The translations under genes and the position numbers were made by a program. The notes beneath the pieces were generated by a model that saw only the letters and a program-made list of their open reading frames with translations, made no database searches and was not told where the DNA came from. From NCBI RefSeq assembly GCF_002994745.2, contig NC_037092.1:13941501-14005500 (forward strand): a stretch of 64,000 nt of DNA. Reading direction: 5' to 3'. The stretch comes from Rosa chinensis. Taxonomy: Eukaryota > Streptophyta > Magnoliopsida > Rosales > Rosaceae. This document shows, in pieces, positions 25,051-36,860 of this stretch (its first letter is position 1; each line of letters starts with the position of its first letter).

Positions 25051-25260
25051 GGTCCGGCATCGAGGCTCTCAATCCGTCATCGTGCAGCATGGTTTCGACT
25101 CAGACAGAAACTCCGTTGCAATCGTCGTGCCACAAATCGGTCCGGCATCGAGGCTCTCAATCCGTCATCGTGCAGCACGGTTTCGACTCAGACAGAAACT
25201 CCGTTGCAATCGTCGTGCCACAAATCGGTCCGGCATCAAGGCTCAATCCGTCGACGTGCA
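25051..25260. repeat. 88-bp tandem repeat, about 2.4 copies
   Basis: The unit starts GGTCCGGCATCGAGGCTCTC and includes CATCGTGCAGCA and GGTTTCGACTCAGACAGAAA. Copies start at 25051, 25139 and 25227; the third is partial and diverged. It is GC-rich compared with its surroundings and open in two frames because 88 is not a multiple of three, so both frames are repeat artefacts. It lies inside copy B. Confidence 0.85.
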
Positions 25261-26266
25261 GCACATACTTCGAATCCGACGTCGACAGCCGGGTAATCGA
25301 TGTTGGTCCATGAGGATCTGCAATGCCGGAGACATTGATGAGGATCTGCACAGCCGGTGGCTAGCTATCTATGGCTGGAAGACGATGAGGAGACTCTTCA
25401 ATTTGAATGTTCTGATCTCAGGGATCCCGGGGGTTTCCGAAATTCGAGGGAGCTGTGAGGTTGGGAAGGAATGAAGGAGGTGTTTCTGATGCAAGAGAGT
25501 GGTGAAGATGGTGAGGCGAAGATGGTGATTGGGTGCCCAAATCAATTTCTGGTTTTTTTTTTTTTTTTTTTTTTGCTACCCACAACATTTTCTGGGCCAA
25601 TTGATGAATGGTTATTGCGAAATTGGCTAGTTGGTCGGGTAATGCACAGAAGGTGTTTGTTTAAATGTGTGGAAATGATTATTGGAAGATAATAATGAGA
25701 TTATTGGGGGGCAGTAAAAAGATTATTAAGGGGCAATAAACTATTTCTTGGGCAATAATAAGATTATTATGGGGCAAAAATAAGATTATTGGGGGGCAGT
25801 AATAAGACTATTTATTTGGATAAACCTACTAAAACTTTCAAAATTAAAAAGATCTTCATTTTTCACTAAATATTGATCCCTAATAAATTTGTTATTGGGG
25901 GGCAATAATATGTTTATTGGGAGGCAGTAATATATTTATTGGGGAGCAATAATATGATTACTGGGTATTATTAAGGGGTAATAAAATCAGACGCCGGAAT
26001 CCGGTCACCGGTCAGGTAGTCGGATTCGGAATTCCGGTGACCGGTTGCCGGATTCCGGTCGCCGGTCTCCGGAGTCTGCAGCCGGCCACTGGTCACCAGA
26101 GTCCGGCAAGGTCTCCTATGACTTCTCTCTCTAAGTGATAAAGAAGGAGAGGGTAAAATTGTCCCAAAAATAAATAAAAATGAACAAAAAAAAACTTAAT
26201 TGGGTATTAGGGAAATGATCTCTTAGAGTGTTTGGGTAAGTGGGCATTTTTTAGTCTAAAATTATG

Positions 26267-26842
26267 GAGAGTTTCTATTGGGACCTCCAAATCTGCTCAC
26301 TTGACCTCACTCTATTATGAGTTATTAAATGACATATATAACCTACTATAAAATGACTATTAAGGACAATAATTATACCCAAAAATATTATATTTATTTT
26401 ATGTAGACTTTCCAATTCAATAATATTAGATTGTGTTCCTTATTATTTTCCTTATCTATTTTCATTTTCCAATTTCACTACATACTCATTAAAGCATTCA
26501 TATATATATTTAATAAGAATTAAAAATATGATTAATATCATGTGACATAAAAATGTAGAGAGTTTTTATTGGGACCTCCAAATCTGCTCGCTTGACCTCA
26601 CTTTATTATGAATTATTAAATGACATATATAACCTACTATAAAATGACTATTAAGGACAATAATTATACTAAAAAATATATTATAATTATTTTATGTAGA
26701 CTTTCCAATTCAATAATATTAGATTATATTTCTTATTATTTTCCTTATCTATTTTCATTTTCCAATTTCACTACATACTCATTAAAGCATTCATATATAT
26801 TTAATAAGAATTAAAAATATGATTAAAATCATATGACATAAA
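26267..26842. repeat. 291-bp tandem duplication of a transposon end
   Basis: Positions 26267-26557 and 26558-26842 are direct copies with few differences (for example TTTCTATTGGG versus TTTTTATTGGG). The element therefore has two left ends in a row. Confidence 0.85.
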
Positions 26843-27409
26843 AATGAATGATATATATGTTGAACGTATATTGGTGAGTTTATGATTTATGACCTAAATC
26901 TAAGTCAACCAATTATATTTGCAAAAAAAAAAAAAAAGTAGTTTAGAAAAAGAAAAACTAAAAATATTTAAATAATTAATCATGTGGTGCAAAAAATAGA
27001 GAAAAAAAAACATTAAAAACAAATGATTTTTTTTTTAGAATAAAAAAAAATGATTTCTTCATTTTTTTTTGCACAGTTAAAATAGAAAAAAAAATTATAG
27101 AAAAAAAATAGTTCATGGCATTTTCTTATTGATTAGACATTAATTTTGGAAACTCAAGTTTGATTAAGAAATGTATATTTAGTTAAGATTTATAGAGTGA
27201 TTAAATCATTGAAATGACTAAATTTTTTATTTTAAAGGTAATAATTTGTTTGCAAATTATATGAGTGAGGTTATTTGAGGAAGTTTAGTGAGGTTTAGTG
27301 AGTAAATTTAGAATTTGAAAATTTGATAAGAGGTGTAAAAAGCATAGAGGTCAAGTGAGTAAATTTAGAGGTTCTGTGAGTAAATTTAGAGGTTCTAATA
27401 GAAAAACTG
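26267..27409. mobile_element. Mutator-like non-autonomous element
   Basis: The left end (GTTTCTATTGGGACCTCCAA… to …CACTTGACCTC) is an inverted match of about 40 bp to the right end (…GAGGTCAAGTGAGTAAATTT… to TTCTAATAGAAAAACTG). The flanks are AAAATTATG (26258-26266) and AAAATTGTG (27410-27418), 9 bp with one mismatch, as in the Mutator superfamily. The 1143-bp body is very AT-rich and has no transposase. Its left 291 bp are duplicated in tandem. Confidence 0.75.
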
Positions 27410-27418
27410 AAAATTGTG

Positions 27419-28414
27419 TAAATGGTCATTACATGACAAGTTGAATAGAAGATGGGCTTGTGGTTTGCATGTTGGTAGGTGTTATGGGCACACCCGTGGA
27501 ATGTGATGACATTGCCAAAACATGCTAAACTTTGTTAACACTATTTTTTCTTGAAATTTTCTTGTACTACAACCTCACCACTCGTGAGCATGATTTTTTA
27601 GGACCAATTCCAATTGACGGAACACCAAAATCTAGAATGAATTTTTTTTATAAATTTTATTGTTTTCAGACTTTAAAAAATTGTAAAAACAAAAATAATA
27701 ATTGCATCGTAATTTTGGTGAATTGCTCAAAAAACATTATTTGAATTTAAATTTGAAAAATCTCGGTGAAAAAATAATAACATACTATTTTGGTCAAAAA
27801 TCGTAATCCATGATTTTGAGTAAGAAAATGGTCAAACTCTTTTTTTTTAGTTATGGGGTCCAATTTTGGAAAAATGGGAGCATTAATTGCATTTAATTTA
27901 TTATTTTAAATTTCTTTTTTATCGGAAGTGAGGTAGCAAGCCACTCTGATAGTTAGTAACACACCTATCTAGTCAGTATTCGGACCAAAGTCTATGAGGG
28001 TATCCCAGCAAAGCCAGACTAATTCTCCACCGCAGGCGCACGAACCCGAAAGCTCCTCAAATCATAGTTTTATATTTAATTTAAGAAATAAAATTTTTGC
28101 ATCTACACCCCCTATCTTTGGTTAGATCGGAGTGTGCACTGGCACTTTCAGGAGGAGCGAGTGGGGGCTAGTAACAACTTAGATTACACTTCTTTAAAGA
28201 ATCCGCAAAACCTGTGTGTTACTTTTATTCAACCAATTTAGTTGTTTGAGCCCTACGTGGTCAAATCATGGATTCATAATTAGCTGAAGAGATTGCTGAA
28301 ACAGATATGCCTGTAGTTTGGAAGAGATCGAAACAACTTAGAAATCAAACCGAGGCTGCTGCAATGGTGTAATGACTGAACTTTTATGATTGTGAGTGTA
28401 TATAACTCTATAAG
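27419..28414. other. Intergenic, AT-rich
   Basis: No gene recognised. A more GC-rich patch at about 27920-28250 has exon-like composition but no frame I can assign. Confidence 0.45.
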
Positions 28415-28829
28415 AGTGTGTTTGGATGAGGGAAAAAATGATGGAATTTAATTGAAAGTGAGGATTTTATAATTCCTACAAGCTAATTCCCTCGTTTGGC
28501 ATTATCAGATTGGAAATTTTAAATTTCTCTGTGGAAAAAAAAAAACGAAGGAATTCATTATTTAAATTCTCCACTTCAATTTCCACCAAAATAGGTGTTA
28601 TTTTTGAATTCCTTTACAATATTCAAGTTTCATTTATAAAACAAAGTTTTTTTCTATTTTATTTTTTTATTTGTTTTAAACTTTCTTAATTTATTACACA
28701 TTTCAAATCCTAAATAAATACAACCAAACAATAGAAATTGCAATTAATGGAATTTTAGATTGATGGAGTTAAAGATTTCATCATTTATAAATTCCTACGG
28801 ATTTCATAATTTTCTCATCCAAACGCACC
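28415..28829. mobile_element. MITE with inverted ends
   Basis: The left end GTGTGTTTGGATGAGGGAAA and the right end (reverse complement GTGCGTTTGGATGAGAAAAT) are inverted repeats, followed inward by related GGAATTT and AAATTCC motifs. Length is about 415 bp with no coding region. The flanks share TAAGA, but not at a position that fixes the target duplication length; hAT or Harbinger are both possible. Confidence 0.65.
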
Positions 28830-29649
28830 GTAAGATCGTGTGTATATTGTGTTGAAGTTCATATATTTTACTGAGTTTACCATTTCTTTGACAGTCGCTT
28901 AAGCTTTTGTCAGTCATGGCTGCCGTCTGCTTGGATAAGAAGCCAAATAATATAGAGAAAGTTCTCTTCTCTTATCTAATGTCGTTGGATGGACTCCACT
29001 TCAACCACTTGGGATGAGGTACTATCTTCTCTGTGATTTGATCCATAAATATAATGTATCAGATTGATTTCTAATTGAGGATTGAATCTGAAATAGGTTT
29101 TTGTAAGAGACACCTTGATTAAACCAATTCAGTGCAAGCCCTTGTGGAGGCAGTTGAAAGAAGAGACTGCCGGTATTGTCAATCAAGCTGATTGGTATAT
29201 TTTCTGGTCAGTTGTACCAAGCACAGTGTGATGAATTCCTCAGTTTGAACCAGGAAAGCTGCTGCTTGATTAAGGAACCAAGTCAAAGTTTTTCAAATTA
29301 TTGTACGAGTGGACCTATAACATCAAATAAAGTATTCAAAGGTTTCAACTCAAGCTAGGTTTCCTCTTGGCCGGTGTACCTGTTTTTTCATCTATCACAT
29401 AAGTACCTTGCATAATATCACCTTGCAGATTTCAGATCAAATCAAAAATCGTTTTAACAATCTGATTGTACAAAACAAGTAAACGCTTTCAACAATAATT
29501 AGGATCAAAATAACTAAAATAAATATTTTTGATTTGGTCCACTATTTATGATCTTTACATTGAGACATGATTAACCCGTTGAGCTAGGAACTTACGTGAC
29601 AAGAATATCTATAAAGTGCGAATTTAAGTACCGTCCCACCTTCATTTGT

Positions 29650-29680
<31 letters not shown>

Positions 29681-30991
29681 TCAATCAATAACTTGGATGT
29701 CAATCCATTAAAGAAAAATGTAGTTTATGGTATTTAGCCCGAGTTTCTACAGGGGCGGACCGAAATCAACTCGACGATTAATGAGACCAGAGTCAGGGAA
29801 CTGACCCTGATGACGACTTGTGCGCAAAAAAGAAAGCGAGAGCACCTTTCTAAACTTGCAAGCGTACTCCCCAAGGTACTTTTAAGCATCAGACGCTATT
29901 GAAAGTAAAGTTGAAGTACGTCAACTGAGATATATCTTGGCCTTTCTGTTGACCATAAGTAAGAACAATAAGAATAAAAGGATGCCAAATTTCAATAAGC
30001 TAATGTGCAATTTAACTCTAAGCAAGAAGATATGCCCTAGAAGGGTGGTGGCACAGATGACCTGCACAATCCCAGCACACGAATGTTGATCTAAAACCCA
30101 AATCCATGTCCAATTGTGACCTAAATCCACTTAAAACAGGCCACAAACCATCTCCAGTCCCCACTGCCCCCAACAAGTTTACCGACATGTTCAACTCAAA
30201 TTGAAGAGGATACTAATTACGATTAGAGAATGATTTTTTACTTTTGTGCTAACGCAGAAAGGAGACGATCTGCAGGGTGCAAAAATTGAAACAGACCAAG
30301 ACACAATGCGAAGGAAAAGTTAAATGTGACGAAATCCATGTTGATTATGCAAAGATTAATTCATCACTCGAAAGTAATGCCAATGAAAAAATGACTAGTA
30401 AAGTTAAGCTTCTGCAAAAATTTCAAAGTTCAAAATGTGCTGCAAATTTCAAAAGTTGAAAAGTCTCTAAAGCTCATTCATCTTTCCATTCCTTGTTCAC
30501 AGCAGAACAGACCATTGCAAGTGGTTCTGAGCGTAACAGGCTGAGGCAAGAAACTGAGGTTTCAACTAGGAACAACCTGCCTCCATCGAACCTGAGGTTT
30601 GGACACAAAAATTGACCATATGAAGTTCATGTCCACCTCCTTTAACCCAACAATCTTTAGCTTCGCAACTCTTCGATGGCCAAGCTTATCAATAATGGAC
30701 CTAACATTTAATAGCAGATAATTGGAGTATTAGCTTGATTGCATACCATCCAAAGTAGAGCATGCTGAAGTAGAACTAGTATTGTGGTAAGAGAGAAAAA
30801 AAATGTGTAAAGGAAATCCATAAAAAAGAAGAAACACATTACACTATTTGCAAAGACTATCTTGATTAAGGCTGTCAGTGAGAGCCTTAAAATAGTCCAC
30901 AAATGGCATACAGTGCATTCTAATATATGCAAAAGCCATGGCACGTTGGTTGTCTAGAAATATATCAACAAAATAAAAAGATGGTTTTTAC
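28830..30991. other. Intergenic with unidentified exon-like patches
   Basis: Contains a (TTTA)n tract at 29648-29681. Short plus-strand stretches near 28890-29030 and 29110-29360 look exon-like (AG and GT borders, balanced codons) but I do not recognise the products. Downstream exons of the HAD-like pseudogene were looked for here and not found. Confidence 0.4.
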
Positions 30992-33295
30992 CTGGCAATT
31001 TTATCTCCACTTTTACTATAGGATCTCAGTATGACCACAGGTGTTCCTTCATTGCAAATGGAAATGAAAAATAGGAATGTTACTGTCTGATGAAGATTTG
31101 GAAAACCAATTCAATGTCATTGAAATTTATAAGAAAATACCACTGAGATGCATCCCTGAACCTGAACATAAATTACTTTCCATGAAGGAACATTGTGTAC
31201 AAATGATTCAATGTCATTTTATATATGCATACCTTTTTTTGCAGAACATTGTTTACAAATGATTCCTTCTCAGTAGTGGGCAATGACGAAGGCCAACCAA
31301 TCTGCAAAGCAGATAAAAAATTAAAAAAGCGAATAGAGATTGAAGTAAAGTTTCAAAGAGCTAAACTAAGATATTCAAGCTTCCAAAGACAACAAAACAG
31401 GAACTCACCTGATTAAAATACATAATCAGCATCTTTTCCTTGTACCAGCACACTTACTGAAAAATTAACATAAAACTGCAATGAACAACTTCAGATTGTC
31501 AAAGTAGATAACCTTTATGCAGACATTTCAACATTTTAAACCAAGTAAGTGGGAAGGTGTGGCAGGTTGGAGAGAAAAAGTAGGTATTTGAGACACAAGC
31601 ATATGACTCTCCATATGAAGAAACTTTTATGACCCAGATGCACACACAGAAATGCTATTGTAATTCAAATAACTCAGATTGTTGAGATTACGAGCAAATC
31701 ACAAGACAGACAAAGAAATTCAAGTGGCCCATACTAGACTCAAGTAGCAATTTCAACTTTAGGAGGGTCTCATTCAGATCAAAAGATAACTTCCAAAACA
31801 TAATAGTAAAATGCTTGGGGAGAATCATTGCTCTTAACTTTTATGTCACACCCTAGGAGGTCTGTATAAACAGGTTCACTCCAATTGCACGGTCAAGCCC
31901 AAGCTTTTTAAAAACTGATAGTAACAGAAGAGAACATAGTGAGATAAACACATAATGTACTTCATCGTTCCATGAAAGTTCCATAAAATTACTGCATCGC
32001 ACCTACATTGAATGTCTGGTGGTTACCCAAGTGATATACATCCATAAGAACCCTGAAACAAAACATAGTGCATCAAGAAAACAAGCCTCAAATCCTCATC
32101 TTTTGTTCCACCTTTGGCCGCTTCGAATTGCATGGCTTACTTGCTTAGCACGTATTAGAGCAATGACCTTTCATTGTTGCCATATTCTTCGGGAAGGAAA
32201 TACGATGGCTGATAGAATGGCAAATATGGGCTTACTTTCTCCATCCCGGTATGGCATGCTTCTCCTCCGCCTAAAATATCTCCTTATCTTCGTATGGATG
32301 ATCTGGGATTCCCCTACCTTTGTCATGTTTAACTCCCTTTCTTGCATGGGTTGGTGTTGAGCTTGTTTTAACATAGGATGCTATTTTTTCTACATTCCTT
32401 ATAATGCAAACGCTGGTCGCTATTACTTGGACATGATGTTACAGGGGTTATTTGGTTTAATTACGAAGCTGGGTGCTGATGGCTTCTCTTGGCAGATAGG
32501 GCAACTTTTGTTTTTTCTTCCATTGTTTTGCTTTGCAATCTGTTTAATTATCTGGAAGTTGGAAAAATTTGAGGATCTGCTTCATTTTTTTCACTTCCTT
32601 TTGTCTTTCTTTCTAGCTTTTGGGGTAAGGTTTTTGTCCCCCCCCCCCCCCCCCCCCTCTTTAGGTTTTATTTTCTTTTTATGTTATTAATAAAAAAGAA
32701 TATAGATAACAGAACCCTTATGCCTGTGTCCAAGTTGACACCAGATGTGAGACAGTAGTACATAACTTAAATATTAGATTAAGTTGATCAAGATAGACAT
32801 TATTTAAGGAAATGTAACTAGCCCATGACTTAAGGTCTATAATTCAACTAGAAGCTACGTTATGATCAAATGAAACAACGTCAACCACACATGCACCAAG
32901 TGAAAAAAAAAAAAAAAAAACTCGTGTAAAACTGTAAACTTGATGCAGATTACGATGAAGTCATCACCTTTAAGAACACCATTCAATTCAAGGCTGAATA
33001 AATCAATCAAACAACTTGGGTGTGAGAAAAAGAGAATGTTACCCATCAACTTCAAGAAGAACAGCGAGTTGCGCAGATGGGTTCTGGTAGTTGGCGCCGG
33101 AAAGTGAGCTGAAAGCATTGAAGCGATGAAAGTGGCGACATTTTCCAGGAAAGGTTAAGTTTTTTGGGAAAGTTGGCGAAAATGGAGAGGGCAAGTTGAG
33201 ATGGTTCTTGGGTAAAGCAAAGAGGTGAAGTTGGTACGGTGAAAGATGGTTGAAAAAGACTGAGGCCTCAGAATTGAGCAGGAAGCGAATTCCAT
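30992..33295 (-). pseudogene. HAD-like hydrolase pseudogene (probably plastid-targeted ancestor)
   Basis: Exon 1 (about 33041-33295) starts MEFASCSILRPQSFSTIF, a Ser/Thr-rich transit-peptide-like N-terminus. It shifts frame and continues to SAQLAVLLEVDG, the start of a HAD-type domain. Later exons in order: about 31409-31454 (KCAGT…MLIMYFNQ, with a 1-base deletion), 31233-31301 (IGWPSSLPTTEKE…), and 30992-31055 (NEGTPVVILRSYSKSGDKIA), whose acceptor has lost its AG. These resemble the cap region and the second motif of plant CbbY-like HAD hydrolases. The exon after EVDG, expected to carry the catalytic aspartate motif, is missing, as is the C-terminal part. A LINE fragment sits in the enlarged first intron. 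Exact subfamily is uncertain. Confidence 0.7.
32060..32700 (+). mobile_element. 5'-truncated LINE fragment with RNase H remnant
   Basis: The plus strand encodes WLTCLARIRAMTFHC then HILREGNTMADRMANMG, the C-terminal RNase H-like signature of plant L1-type LINEs (H..REGN..AD.LA..G). After it come a poly(C) tract (32638-32657) and an AT-rich tail ending TTAATAAAAAAG. The 5' part, including reverse transcriptase, is absent. It lies in an intron of the HAD-like pseudogene in the opposite orientation. Confidence 0.75.
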
Positions 33296-33472
33296 GGCCA
33301 TTGGTGTGTTGGTCCACTGGGAGTCCATTGATTAACAGCTTAATGGAGCAACATAAAATCTCAGTTTTTCATATGAAATGACTGTTGGTCCTCTTTTGGA
33401 TTTGCCAGAGGTGAAATTCAACAAACCCTGCCCCATCCATGTTAGATTTGTGCCCACCCTTGGACTGATTCC

Positions 33473-34710
33473 TCATTGTACGCAGAAAGAAGCAAAGGAG
33501 CACCTCCATCCAGTTCTTGATATGAAATGACTTTCTTCTTTGAGCCCATTAGCTCCATTTACTGTACAAGCTCTTGCAGAGCCCGACTGTTCAGGTTTTA
33601 TGCTTTCGTCTCCATTTCTCAATGAATTTAACTGTTTAGACTCTGTCACAGTAGCCCTACCATCAGGACTATCATCACTCTCCCCTGCTCACAGCACCAT
33701 TTTTGGCAGCATGAGTTTTTGCCTTCACAACATCTTCAGTATCCTCTGCAACCTGAGGCCGAGGAGGGAAACCAAACACTGGCTCAAGGAAGGTTGTCCA
33801 TATCTTCATAACTTTGTCCAATTGCTCGGTCTGCAAACTTCTCCACAAAACTATTTGATGAGTTGATACTTGATACAGATCTTCATGGATGTCCGGATCA
33901 GGGTACTCGAATTCCAAATTTGGAATAATAGGTCGTCTATTTCCAGCAGCAATAGCAAGAAGAACACCATCTTCCTTCCACTTCTTCTCACTCATCTCTT
34001 TAATCTCCGCCAACAAGGCTGAAAAAATTTGTCCCCATCCACGGAGGAAGAGGAAGTAAGAATTAATTTTTACAAGTGGAAAGAGCAATTGCAAACCAAT
34101 GGAAGACGGTAACTTTTCAATATTCTAAGCAGCAATGGAAAACCAAAGCCTGCTTAATTAATAGGGAGCCGTACTATAAAACAAGAGACTCAAGTATCAC
34201 GATCTGTACACATGGCAGAGTATCACGTTTGCGGTAGTTACCTTTGGTGCTTAAGCTCTTTGAGTCCTATTGCTTGAAGTAGAAGCTATGATGATCAAGT
34301 GACTTGTGATAGTTTTTCGCATATATATATCACCCCAGATTTTGTTAAAGTCAGAGCGACACCTTGCCCACTCTTCTTGCTTTTGCTTCAAGCGCGTTAA
34401 TATAACAGGCAAAGCTAGTGGAGCCTTTTTCCTCAACACACCCATAACATCAAGCCCGTGGTCACCATATAATAGCTCAACGCACCTTAGAGCTAAATGA
34501 ACAGAGAAGAAAGGGACAATCAGCAATTGGAACCAGATCAGAAATGAAAAGAGGTATTCCTCAATTCAGTTAATAAAAAAAACCTGTGAAGTATTCTTCT
34601 ATCCGGATTGGACTTTCAGTCTTAATGGTATTGTTGTTGATCTTTTCTAATAGTTCTTCCACACGCTTGGTCATTACATTCGCAGACTCTTAACAGCATA
34701 TCTAATCCAA
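33473..34710 (-). pseudogene. SIN3-like co-repressor fragment
   Basis: Three exons on the minus strand match the middle of plant SIN3-like (SNL) paired amphipathic helix proteins, scaffolds of histone deacetylase complexes. About 34584-34710: [20 protein letters not shown]. 34242-34496: [20 protein letters not shown]… [18 protein letters not shown], followed by a frameshift and an in-frame TAG after FYFKQ. 33473-34018: [49 protein letters not shown], a second frameshift near 33680, then residues continuing to a stop at 33473. The N-terminal PAH domains and the C-terminus are absent. Introns are kept, so this is a truncated genomic duplicate. Confidence 0.88.
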
Positions 34711-35461
34711 ACCTGAGAAAAAGCCATATAACAAAAAATTGGAAATCCTTTCCAGGCAATTGGTACTGCAATAAAGAGAAGGGAAAAAAAAAAGAAGGGG
34801 GAAATAAACCACAAGCACAACCTATGAGTTATGACATCTCAAATGGAATTCTCACAAAGAAAATATAGGTTTCAGAATTTAAGCCAAAAATGACGATGAA
34901 AATGAACCAATTAACAATAATTCAGCCAACCTGCATGAGATTCAAACTGTTAGTTTACCAAACAATATGACCTAAAATGTACATATGTGCTACCTGTGCT
35001 CATCTCATTTCCTGATGCTCGTATGCCTCCTCAGGACATGCCCAGTCACCAACACCAGCTTTTTCCCTTGCACTCAGTATTTGCAGACATTGCACTTTAT
35101 TGTGTCCATACAGATTCTGGAGTCTCAGTAGCTCTGACCTCAGGTCCCTAAAAACTAATAGCAAGCCATTCCGGAAGAAACCTCTTTGACAATCTTGGAC
35201 TATAATTAGTGACATCACTTGCGGGAGGTCAAAATAACTTAACTAGTCAAGCACTTCATTCGCTGCCAGAAAATACAATAACGTTTGTGTTATATCAAGC
35301 AGGTATCAATAAGAGAAACAACAAATTAATGAATAACCCAAAGTGGTACCTGTAACATGTGCGGGACATGGTGAAGTCCATATTCACATCATTGTCCCAC
35401 ATAAAATCGAACAGTCTGAAGGAGACATCTGGGAAGAGATCAAGAACGACCTCTCCTATTT

Positions 35462-36621
35462 GGCGTTTGTTGAAGAAATCATCAGGAGGGGGCACGTCTT
35501 TCATTACATTTTCGTTAAAGTGCGTAATACCATTTCTAACCAGCTCTGCTTCATCCTCATAATGCCTGAAGCAATAAGCTCTCCAGAAGTAATCATCCTC
35601 CCAGTAGGTCCAAAACAAGTCTATGTCACTCCTCGAACGCCAAGCATCCCATCGGGTATAAGCATCAGTCCAATTTTCTTTGAAGCCTTCATGGTCGAAT
35701 TTAATGTTGAGCAAATTCCACACTGCCATGGCAGGGAAATCGCATAGTTCCTCCTCCGTCTGGAAAAACAGGTGGAAATTGTGTGTGTGTGGATGCATAA
35801 CCTTGGATGTAAGAAGCTGACTAGGTATATAATGTCAGGGTGCATGACAGTCAAGCTTACCTACCTCAGGAAGGTTGTTCTGGTGACAGGGAGGATTACC
35901 CTCAGATATTTCTGGAGATTCTCCCAGGCGTATTCGACCCTGTTGAGTATGTGCATGACTCAGACGGCAATGAGTATGCATCAGTCATAAGGCCCCGGGA
36001 AGATTTATACAAGAAGCTCTGGGAAGATTTATGCATGACTGTGTGTGTCTCTTTGGGTTAGAGAGCTTCTTGTATAAATCTTCCCGGGTCCTTATGACTG
36101 ATGCATACTCATTGCCGTCTGAGTCATGCACATCCTCAACAGGGTCGAATACGTCTTGGAGAAACTCCAGAAATATCTGAGGGTAATCCTCCCTGTCACC
36201 ATAACAACCTTCCTGAGGTAGGTAAGCTTGACTGTCACGCACCCTGACATTATATACCTAGTCAGCTTCTTACATCCAAGGTTATGCATCCACACACACA
36301 CAATTTCCACCTGTTTTTCCAGACGGAGGAGGAACTATGCGATTTCCCTGCCATGGCAGTGTGGAATTTGCGGAACATTAAATTCGACCATGAAGGCTTC
36401 AAAGAAAACTGGACTGATGCTTATACCCGATGGGATGCTTGGCGTTCGAGGAGTGACATAGACTTGTTTTGGACCTGCTGGGAGGATGATTACTTCTGGA
36501 GAGCTTATTGCTTCAGGCATTATGAGGATGAAGCAGAGCTGGTTAGAAATGGCATTACGCACTTTAACGAAAATGTAATGAAAGACATGCCCCCTCCTGA
36601 TGATTTCTTCAACAAACGCCA
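35462..36621. repeat. Near-perfect palindrome, about 560-bp arms
   Basis: The left arm (35462-36019) is the reverse complement of the right arm (about 36061-36621) with only a few mismatches (for example GTTGAGTATGTG versus GTTGAGGATGTG). The spacer is about 41 bp. Each arm holds one E and one H block of the unrecognised gene, head to head. Confidence 0.9.
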
Positions 36622-36860
36622 AAAGATTTATGCATGACTGTGTGTGTCTCTTTGGGTTAGAGAGCTTCTTGTATAAATCTTCCCGGGTCCTTATGACTGA
36701 TGCATACTCATTGCCGTCTGAGTCATGCACATCCTCAACAGGGTCGAATACGCCTTGGAGAAACTCCAGAAATATCTGAGGTAATCCTTCCTGTCACCAC
36801 AACAGCCTTCCTGAGGTAGGTAAGCTTGATTGTCATGCACCCTGACATTATACCTAGTCA
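36022..36860. repeat. Direct repeat of spacer plus H block
   Basis: The spacer and the adjoining H block (about 36022-36260) are repeated directly at about 36623-36860, starting AGATTTATGCATGACTGTG in both. The repeat therefore abuts the outer end of the right palindrome arm exactly, which records the order of rearrangement. Confidence 0.85.

Larger units (their letters stand above)
18313..26257. mobile_element. Unclassified TIR-like element, copy B, split by a retrotransposon
   Basis: The right part (24864-26257) is related to the element at 5590-7240. It has TATTGGGGGGCAATAATA repeats, CCGGAATCCGGTCACCGG-like palindromes and an end zone TTAGAGTGTTTGGGTAAGTG. Its left tip (about 18313-18347, ATACTCCCACTTACTTCACT) lies on the other side of the LTR retrotransposon and is an inverted match to the right end (ATGCCCACTTACCCAAACAC). 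Without the retrotransposon the element is about 1.4 kb. No transposase is visible. Boundaries are approximate. Confidence 0.55.
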
